A stretch of 64,000 nucleotides of DNA. It comes from Glaciihabitans sp. GTDB lineage: Bacteria; Actinomycetota; Actinomycetes; Actinomycetales; Microbacteriaceae. Numbering within the stretch: the stretch's first letter is position 1; each line of letters starts with the position of its first letter. Positions 58,551 through 64,000 of this stretch are shown here, piece by piece. The notes below the pieces were generated by a model. The model saw only the letters and a program-made list of their open reading frames with translations. It had not been told where the DNA came from and did not search any database. The stretch spans positions 118,292 to 182,291 of the forward strand of contig JAODBD010000001.1 in NCBI GenBank assembly GCA_025463785.1, in the 5' to 3' direction. A program made the translations under genes and the position numbers.

Positions 58551-59987
58551 CTACCGGTCGATCCAGCGCACTTTGTAGCCGTCCAGCCGCAGCCGCTTGC
58601 CCGCGACCGTCACGGTCGTCGACTTGGACCGCGTGTTGACGACCACCATGTGGTCCTTCTGGGCCAGCACCCGGACGGTCCCGTGGCTCGCGGCCACATT
58701 GACCAGCGGAGTTCCCGGAGGAAACCAGCGGGAGAACCGCTGGAGCATCGCGAGGGCGGTGGTCTCCTGACCGCCGGAGCCGTTGCTCCACAGGCACCCG
58801 GGGCAGTCGCCCTTCTTGCGGCGCTGCGGGTTCCAGTACAGCGCCGTGGCGGCACCGCTGCGGACGAACTCCATCATGGCCGCGGTTTGGACGGCGTCGC
58901 GTCGCTTGTCCGACCAGCTAACGCGTTCAGGGGCGACGTACCACTCGGCCCACCACACCGGTAGCCCCTCCGCCCGGCCGCGCAGCCAGGTCGTGATGGC
59001 CGAGAACTTACCTAGCGCGGTGAACTCGTCGCGTTGCAGCCCCCGGTCCTCGGACAACGCGGAACCGTCGACGACGACGAAGTCCGCGCCCTTGCCGTGC
59101 TTGAGCCAGTAGTCGACCGCGTCCAGCGCACGCTGGTCGACGCTGCCCCACGGGCCCCGCACCGCCGACGCGGGGCCCTTCCAGGCGGGCGAGTATCCGT
59201 TCATGGGAACGTAGGGCCCGCCGACCTTGATCTCGCGATCCACCTTCTTCAGCGCGGTGTAGACCTTGTTGTAGAGGTCGGTGTACAACTCGGCGTCCCA
59301 TCGCTTGCGCGACTCGTCGAAGAATCCCTTGAACTCGTTCCAGACGGCGTAGTACTTCACATCCGGATAGCGCCGTGCCACCGTGGCCGCGAGCGCTGCG
59401 TAGTCGTCGAAGTAGCGCTGCAGCGGGGCGACCTCCAGTCGTGACCAGTCCGTCTGGCCCTCTGGGCCGCCCTTCATCCAGTCAGGTGCGCAGCAGAGCG
59501 TGATCACCGGGGTGCCGTGGGTCTCCCGGATGAGGCTCATGCGCCGATCGAGGGAGTCGAAGCTGAAGTGGTCCCGCGCCGGCTCGGGATTGTCGACCCC
59601 CCACCCCATGATGGCCTGGGCCTGCGCCATCGGCTGACGCGAGATGGCTCCCCGTACGGCGTCCGTGGCGCCCGGCTCGCCCGGAGCGGCACTGAATCGC
59701 GTGTGGGTGAATCCCCAGGCCGGCCAGGACGTGGGCACGTCGCCGCCCACCCTGCCGACCAGAGGCTTGTCGGACAGCTGGGGCGGCTGCGCGTTCAGGG
59801 CATCATCGCGCCCGACGACCATCACGACCACGGCCGTCACTACGGCGCCGATGGCCACGATCGCGGCGATCGTCCACAGCCGGCGGCCGTGGCGGCCGTG
59901 CCGCCCGTTGCGGTTGCTCAGTAATCCCACGTGGGTCACCGTAACGTGACGATCCCTGCACAGAGGGTCGTCCTGGAAAAGATTCAC
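58551..59987 (-). CDS. Membrane-anchored glycoside hydrolase, GH39/GH5-like
   Basis: A 478-residue protein with an N-terminal signal-anchor helix (LWTIAAIVAIGAVVTAVVVM) and an outside (beta/alpha)8 domain. Two catalytic glutamates are suggested: acid/base in KYYAVWNEFKGFF and nucleophile in LPVWWAEWYVAPERV. A small beta domain follows (about 410-478). This is the pattern of clan GH-A hydrolases such as GH39 or GH5. Three starts are possible: ATG 59987, GTG 59939 and GTG 59930; the helix is kept in all. It probably trims the polymer made by the facing operon or a related wall glycan. Confidence 0.8.
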   Translation of the reverse strand: MNLFQDDPLCRDRHVTVTHVGLLSNRNGRHGRHGRRLWTIAAIVAIGAVVTAVVVMVVGRDDALNAQPPQLSDKPLVGRVGGDVPTSWPAWGFTHTRFSAAPGEPGATDAVRGAISRQPMAQAQAIMGWGVDNPEPARDHFSFDSLDRRMSLIRETHGTPVITLCCAPDWMKGGPEGQTDWSRLEVAPLQRYFDDYAALAATVARRYPDVKYYAVWNEFKGFFDESRKRWDAELYTDLYNKVYTALKKVDREIKVGGPYVPMNGYSPAWKGPASAVRGPWGSVDQRALDAVDYWLKHGKGADFVVVDGSALSEDRGLQRDEFTALGKFSAITTWLRGRAEGLPVWWAEWYVAPERVSWSDKRRDAVQTAAMMEFVRSGAATALYWNPQRRKKGDCPGCLWSNGSGGQETTALAMLQRFSRWFPPGTPLVNVAASHGTVRVLAQKDHMVVVNTRSKSTTVTVAGKRLRLDGYKVRWIDR

Positions 59988-60023
59988 CGGCCCGGTCCGC
60001 CCCCGCCGACGGACCGGGCAGGC

Positions 60024-60242
60024 TCAGTCGACCTCCGTCGCCTTCCGGCTCTGCTCGAGCAGCAGCTCACACAGGCCGCCGGAGTCATCGGACGCGACGG
60101 TCATCGCGTGTCCGGCCTGGAGCTGGGCGTCGGTGAGATCCCCGCTGCGGGTGGCATACCAGCGCCCCGCGTCGCTGCGCCAGACGAGCCAGCCGGGGAA
60201 CTCCTCCTCAATGGCCGCCTTGAGGTCTTCGAAGTCCCCCAT
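60024..60242 (-). CDS. Small acidic hypothetical protein paired with GntR
   Basis: A 72-residue soluble protein starting MGDFEDLKAAIEEEFPGWLV, with FPGWLVWRSDAGRWYATR and LQAGHAMTVASDD segments, and no cysteine pair or membrane helix. Small proteins of this kind often lie beside GntR or Xre regulators in actinomycetes. A GGGAAGGGG site precedes the ATG. It is divergent from the GntR gene across 114 nt and starts a minus-strand run that continues into the glycosidase gene 36 nt later. Function unknown. Confidence 0.75.
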   Translation of the reverse strand: MGDFEDLKAAIEEEFPGWLVWRSDAGRWYATRSGDLTDAQLQAGHAMTVASDDSGGLCELLLEQSRKATEVD

Positions 60243-60302
60243 CGTGGCCCCTTCCCGAGGTAACGCCTTCCGTATACGAAAGTGATACACAAGACGATAG
60301 GA

Positions 60303-60314
60303 GTCAAGCTTGAC
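60303..60314. promoter_or_regulatory. 12-bp palindrome between GntR and the small gene
   Basis: GTCAAGCTTGAC is a perfect palindrome in the 114-nt divergent interval, surrounded by the most AT-rich local sequence of this part of the window (TATACGAAAGTGATACAC upstream on the plus strand). A GntR-family operator is a natural reading, unproven. Confidence 0.4.
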
Positions 60315-60356
60315 GTAAGTGGAACGTCTCTCTGGCGCAAGAGGAGGTGACGCCCG

Positions 60357-61121
60357 GTGCAGGCTCGGCCGGCCTATCTCAGGATCGCGGAGGCCCTCCG
60401 GGACAGGATCCGAGACGGCGGTCACCCGCCCGGCTCCAGACTCCCGACGATGGCCGCGCTGTCGCAGACCTATGGCGTCTCGGACATCGTGGTCCGGCAG
60501 GCCATCGCCGTGTTGCGGGGCGAAGGCCTGGTGGAGACTCGCCGCGGCGGGGGCACCGTGGTTCGGGTCTATCCGGCGGCCCGCCGAGTCGCGATGGACC
60601 GCTACCGGGCCGAGACTTCGCCGCAGCCGCCCGGTGCGCCGGCCACGTCCTTCACCCGCGATCACCGCATCGGCTGGGAGGACTATCGCCTGGACCGGAC
60701 CTACACCCGAGTACGCGCCGACGCCGGCCTGGCGGCCCTCTTCGAGCTCCCCCCGCGGACCGAGCTGCTCCGCCGCCGGTTCGTCTTCCACGCGCGCGGT
60801 GAGCCCCAGCAGCTCTCGGTCAACTTCCTGCCGTGGGCGATGGTGGACGGCACGCCGGTCGCGGACCCGGAGCGGGAGCCATGGCCCGGTGGCACGCCGG
60901 CGCAGCTCGCGTTCCTGGGCCACCCGGTGACCCGCGTGGAGGAGTCCGTACGTTCGCGCATGCCGGCGCCCGAGGAGCTCGAGGCCTTGCGGATCGGCCC
61001 CGGGGTCCCGGTGCTCACGATCACCCGCCGGATGCTGGCGTGCGATCGTGTCCTGGAAGTGTGCCGTGACATCGTGATCCCGGCCGACCGGGTGATCCTG
61101 GACTACTCCATAGACCTGTGA
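60357..61121 (+). CDS. GntR-family regulator, HutC/UTRA subfamily
   Basis: A 254-residue regulator. Residues 5-75 form the GntR winged helix (YLRIAEALRDRIRDGG, LPTMAALSQTYGVSDIVVRQ, AIAVLRGEGLVETRRGGGT). The rest is a UTRA ligand domain with RRRFVFHARGEPQQLSVNFL and SRMPAPEELEALRIGPGVPV. The GTG at 60357 has an AGAGGAGGTGA site. It is divergent from the 72-residue gene and lies 96 nt before glgB; it could control either. Ligand unknown. Confidence 0.92.
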   Translation: MQARPAYLRIAEALRDRIRDGGHPPGSRLPTMAALSQTYGVSDIVVRQAIAVLRGEGLVETRRGGGTVVRVYPAARRVAMDRYRAETSPQPPGAPATSFTRDHRIGWEDYRLDRTYTRVRADAGLAALFELPPRTELLRRRFVFHARGEPQQLSVNFLPWAMVDGTPVADPEREPWPGGTPAQLAFLGHPVTRVEESVRSRMPAPEELEALRIGPGVPVLTITRRMLACDRVLEVCRDIVIPADRVILDYSIDL

Positions 61122-61217
61122 CGCGGGCGACGAGACCGTCCCGTGAAAGACGGCGTTCGTTGGGGAAAGGCATAGGTTGGACCCTGCATCCCAGCGATCG
61201 AGGAGGCCCGCACCGCC

Positions 61218-63428
61218 ATGGCAAGGGTGACGCGGCAGGAAATCGACCGGCTCATCGGCGGCGAACATCATGATCCCCACGCGATCCTCGGGGCCCACCC
61301 GGGCCGCGACGGGATCGTGATCCGGGCACTTCGGCCGCTGGCCCAACGAGTCGAGGTGGTGCTGCCCGACGGGCGCCGCCACCCACTCGGCCACGAGCAC
61401 GCGGGCGTCTTCGCGGGCACGCTCCCGGGCGACGCGCCACTGGCCGGCGTCGAGGGCGACACCGCCCCGCTGGCGGTGCCGGACTACCGGCTGGCGGTGC
61501 GCTATCCCGGCGGGCCCGAGATCATCCAGGACGATCCGTACCGCCACCTGCCCACGCTGGGCGAGCTGGATCTGCACCTCGTCCAGGAGGGGCGTCACGA
61601 GGAGCTGTGGCAGGCACTGGGCGCGCACGTCCGCACGTACGCCTCGGCGTTCGGACCGGTGACCGGGACCTCATTCGCGGTGTGGGCGCCGTCGGCGCGC
61701 GGCGTCCGGGTCATGGGTGACTTCAACGACTGGGACGGCCGGGCGCACCCCATGCGGTCGCTCGGGTCGAGCGGAGTCTGGGACCTGTTCGTACCCGGGG
61801 TCGCCGACGGCGCGACGTACAAGTACGAGATCCTCGGTGCCGACGGGGTGTGGACGGGCAAGGCCGACCCCATGGCACAGGCCACGGAATGTCCTCCGGC
61901 GACCGCCTCGGCCGTATTCACCTCGAAGCACGAATGGTCCGACGGCGAGTGGATGGACCAGCGGAAGGGCCGGGACTGGCTGCACGAGCCCATGAGCGTC
62001 TATGAGGTTCATCTCGGCTCCTGGCGCCAGGGCCTGGGCTACCGTGAGCTGGCCGAGGAACTGGTGGCCTACGTCAGCGAGATGGGCTTCACGCACGTCG
62101 AGTTCCTTCCGGTCGCCGAACATCCGTACGGTCCGTCGTGGGGCTATCAGGTCACGTCCTACTACGCCCCCACCGCCCGATTCGGAGACCCCGACGGACT
62201 GCGCCATCTCATCGACCGGCTGCACCAGGCCGGCGTCGGTGTGATCATCGACTGGGTGCCGGCGCACTTCCCCAAGGACGAGTGGGCGCTCGCGCGCTTC
62301 GACGGCACGGCGTTGTACGAGCACGCTGATCCGAGGCGAGGTGAACATCCTGACTGGGGGACCTACGTCTTCGACTTCGGCCGGTCGGAGGTGCGCAACT
62401 TCCTCGTGGCCAACGCGTGCTACTGGCTGGAGGAGTTCCACGTCGACGGCCTGCGGGTCGACGCGGTCGCCTCGATGCTCTACCTCGACTATTCACGCGA
62501 GGACGGCCAGTGGAGCCCGAACGTCTACGGCGGCCGGGAGAACCTCGAGGCGATCTCGTTCCTGCAGGAGATGAACGCGACGGCCTACAAGCGCTCCCCG
62601 GGCATCATCACGATCGCCGAGGAGTCGACGGCCTGGCCGGGCGTCTGCCGCCCTACCCACCTCGGCGGGCTGGGGTTCGGGTTCAAGTGGAACATGGGCT
62701 GGATGCACGACACGCTGGCCTATCTCAAGCACGAGCCGGTGTTCCGGGGCTACCACCACGGCGAGATCACGTTCTCGATGGTCTACGCCTTCTCGGAGAA
62801 CTACATACTTCCGCTCTCGCACGACGAGGTCGTGCACGAGAAGGGCTCGCTGCTCGGCAAGATGCCCGGCGACTCGTGGCAGAAGTTCGCCAACCTGCGG
62901 GCCACGCTGGCGTACATGTGGGCGCACCCGGGCAAGCAACTGGTCTTCATGGGAGGCGAGTTCGGCCAGGGGGGAGAGTGGGCTGAAGGGCGCTCGCTGG
63001 ACTGGTGGCTGCTGGACGACGACCAGCACGCGGGGACGCAGAAGCTCGTCCGCGACCTCAACCGGGCCTACCGTGAGGCTCCGGCGCTGTGGACCGGTGA
63101 CGACGATCCCCAGGGCTTCCAGTGGATCGACGCCAACGACGCGGTCGGCAACGTGCTGTCATTCCTGAGGTACGGCTCCGACGGCTCGGTGCTGGCCTGC
63201 GTCGTCAACTTCGCGGGAATGCCGCATGAGGACTACCGGATCGGGCTGCCCTTCGCGGGCGCGTGGCGCGAGGTCGTGAATACCGACGCCTATGAGTACG
63301 GCGGCAGCGGGGTGGGCAACCTGGGTCGGGTCGAGGCGACCGATGAGCCATGGCATGCCCAGCCGGCCTCCGCCACCCTGCGCGTTCCCCCGCTCGGCGC
63401 CGTGTGGCTCGCGCCCGAGCAACCCTGA
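61218..63428 (+). CDS. glgB: 1,4-alpha-glucan branching enzyme
   Basis: A 736-residue GlgB adding alpha-1,6 branches to the glucan made by GlgE. It has an N-terminal CBM48-like pair of beta domains ([18 protein letters not shown]), then the GH13 barrel: YEVHLGSW, nucleophile Asp in [17 protein letters not shown], acid/base Glu in [10 protein letters not shown] and [14 protein letters not shown]. The GAGGAGG ribosome site lies about 10 nt before the ATG. In many relatives it follows mak directly; here it lies 12.5 kb away. Its end is followed by a 46-nt palindrome. Confidence 0.96.
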   Translation: MARVTRQEIDRLIGGEHHDPHAILGAHPGRDGIVIRALRPLAQRVEVVLPDGRRHPLGHEHAGVFAGTLPGDAPLAGVEGDTAPLAVPDYRLAVRYPGGPEIIQDDPYRHLPTLGELDLHLVQEGRHEELWQALGAHVRTYASAFGPVTGTSFAVWAPSARGVRVMGDFNDWDGRAHPMRSLGSSGVWDLFVPGVADGATYKYEILGADGVWTGKADPMAQATECPPATASAVFTSKHEWSDGEWMDQRKGRDWLHEPMSVYEVHLGSWRQGLGYRELAEELVAYVSEMGFTHVEFLPVAEHPYGPSWGYQVTSYYAPTARFGDPDGLRHLIDRLHQAGVGVIIDWVPAHFPKDEWALARFDGTALYEHADPRRGEHPDWGTYVFDFGRSEVRNFLVANACYWLEEFHVDGLRVDAVASMLYLDYSREDGQWSPNVYGGRENLEAISFLQEMNATAYKRSPGIITIAEESTAWPGVCRPTHLGGLGFGFKWNMGWMHDTLAYLKHEPVFRGYHHGEITFSMVYAFSENYILPLSHDEVVHEKGSLLGKMPGDSWQKFANLRATLAYMWAHPGKQLVFMGGEFGQGGEWAEGRSLDWWLLDDDQHAGTQKLVRDLNRAYREAPALWTGDDDPQGFQWIDANDAVGNVLSFLRYGSDGSVLACVVNFAGMPHEDYRIGLPFAGAWREVVNTDAYEYGGSGVGNLGRVEATDEPWHAQPASATLRVPPLGAVWLAPEQP

Positions 63429-63438
63429 CCTCCGTTAC

Positions 63439-63484
63439 CGCATGATCTTGCAGTCGCTCGCGCGAGCGACTGCAAGATCATGCG
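63439..63484. terminator. 46-nt perfect palindrome after glgB
   Basis: An exact palindrome of 46 bases; the left half begins CGCATGATCTTGCAGTCGCT. It starts 11 nt after the glgB stop. As RNA it would fold into a very long uninterrupted stem and act as a terminator in either direction. The long exact symmetry also recalls extragenic palindromic repeats. A related TGATCTTG word occurs near 63765 inside the recombinase gene region. Confidence 0.75.
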
Positions 63485-63493
63485 CGGGGTGGG

Positions 63494-63706
63494 TCAGTGC
63501 AGGAACCGGTCAAGGGTCCGGGTGAGATCGCGCTGGCCGGCCTCCTGGTGAGGCCAGCCCTGGTTCAGCGCGACCCGGGCGAGCCGGATCGCCGTCTCGC
63601 CGACGCGGAACACCGAGTGCCGCTCATCCGGGCCCGCTCCCCACATGAACCAGTAGAACTGGGCATACTCGCGGTATTTTGGCCGATCAGGCCTTTGACC
63701 TGTGTG
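63494..63706 (-). pseudogene. 3' remnant of an unknown gene
   Basis: The minus strand carries an open stretch coding about 60-70 residues that look protein-like (KYREYAQFYWFMWGAG, FRVGETAIRLARVALNQGW, ending TLDRFLH at the TGA at 63494-63496). There is no good start codon; the frame stays open upstream with unconvincing residues into the recombinase gene end. It may be the C-terminal piece of a gene cut by insertion of the neighbouring element. The family is not recognised. Confidence 0.35.
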
Positions 63707-63722
63707 TGAACGGCGGCTGCGA

Positions 63723-64000
63723 TCACTGCGACACCGCCCGTTCCGTCTGTGTTCCGCTAGCCGGATGATCTTGGACCGCGCGGAGCCGGAACAGAGACCG
63801 GTCGATCGCGGTCCGGGCCTGCTCGAACGTCTCCGCGGTCACGTGCCCGTACGTACCGAGAGTGATCGGGGCGCTCTCGCGGCTGTGACCCATGAAGTCC
63901 ATGACTCCGGCCAGCGAGACACCGGCATCGAGCAGCGTCGTGGCGTAGTAGTGCCGTAGCGCGTGGGTGCCGTCCTCGCGAGCCTCAGCGTAGGTGATCC
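63723..64000 (-). CDS. Tyrosine-type site-specific recombinase, C-terminal part
   Basis: About 91 codons at the window edge; the gene continues beyond it. The translation has THALRHYYATTLLDAGV (the HxxR box), MDFMGHSRESAPITLGTYGH with the late catalytic His in GHSR and the nucleophile Tyr in TYGH, then FEQARTAIDRSLF. This is the catalytic C-terminus of phage or integrative-element integrases. The stop is TGA at 63723-63725. An integrase at this site suggests an integrated element extending to the right of the window. The att site cannot be set from this sequence. Confidence 0.9.
   Translation of the reverse strand, partial: ITYAEAREDGTHALRHYYATTLLDAGVSLAGVMDFMGHSRESAPITLGTYGHVTAETFEQARTAIDRSLFRLRAVQDHPASGTQTERAVSQ

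Overview
The window reads as two different actinobacterial genomes joined inside one gene. Positions 1 to about 18,790 have moderate-to-high GC, frequent GGATGC/GCATCC words in coding regions and gene content suggesting a Microbacteriaceae-like organism. From about 18,840 to the end the DNA is much richer in GC, third codon positions are almost always G or C, and the gene order (cysteine desulfurase, mnmA, MetE-like, ligA, GGDEF-EAL, gatC, gatA) is that of spore-forming actinomycetes (Streptomyces/Thermomonosporaceae-like). The switch falls inside gatA, in the codons of its most conserved motif, with the reading frame kept. That is what a homology-driven misassembly of two genomes, or much less likely a real homologous recombination, would leave. 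Taxon names here are inference from gene order and composition; no search was run.

Left segment (1-18.8 kb): start of an NAD(P)-binding reductase (partial), a DUF2277 protein, a large LuxR-type ATPase regulator, and a glycan locus. The glycan locus has a processive family 2 glycosyltransferase facing away from an operon of nucleotide-sugar dehydrogenase, extended SDR epimerase/decarboxylase, glmS and a secreted lipoprotein. A 1,413-residue secreted polysaccharide deacetylase with Thr/Pro repeats and Ig-like repeats follows. The set would supply amino sugars and N-acetyl-hexosaminuronic acids, polymerise and export them, and trim acetyl groups outside the cell. A PLP-dependent decarboxylase and gatB close the segment.

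Right segment, housekeeping part (18.8-39.9 kb): gatA (5' part) and gatC, a membrane GGDEF-EAL protein, ligA, a MetE-like protein, mnmA, an unknown protein, a decayed DUF1206 relic, cysteine desulfurase, a TetR regulator with a perfect 26-bp operator-like palindrome and its MFS transporter, etfA/etfB, two tandem Ser/Thr kinases with C-terminal membrane domains, an acyl-ACP desaturase, an enoyl-CoA hydratase and a secreted HNH nuclease.

Right segment, glucan part (39.9-63.5 kb): glgP is read in frame with an upstream VanZ-like membrane domain and faces away from glgE-treS-mak, the maltose-1-phosphate route to alpha-glucan. The branching enzyme glgB, often the next gene in this operon, is displaced about 12.5 kb downstream. 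Between them lies a tightly overlapping exopolysaccharide-type operon (two GT2 enzymes, a GNAT/FemAB-like transferase, a NodB-type deacetylase, a flippase, a 744-residue membrane protein, an 84-residue membrane protein), an opposing P450/glycosidase pair, and a GntR regulator divergent from a 72-residue protein. The window ends with a 46-nt perfect palindrome, a gene-like remnant and the C-terminus of a tyrosine recombinase, suggesting the edge of a mobile element.
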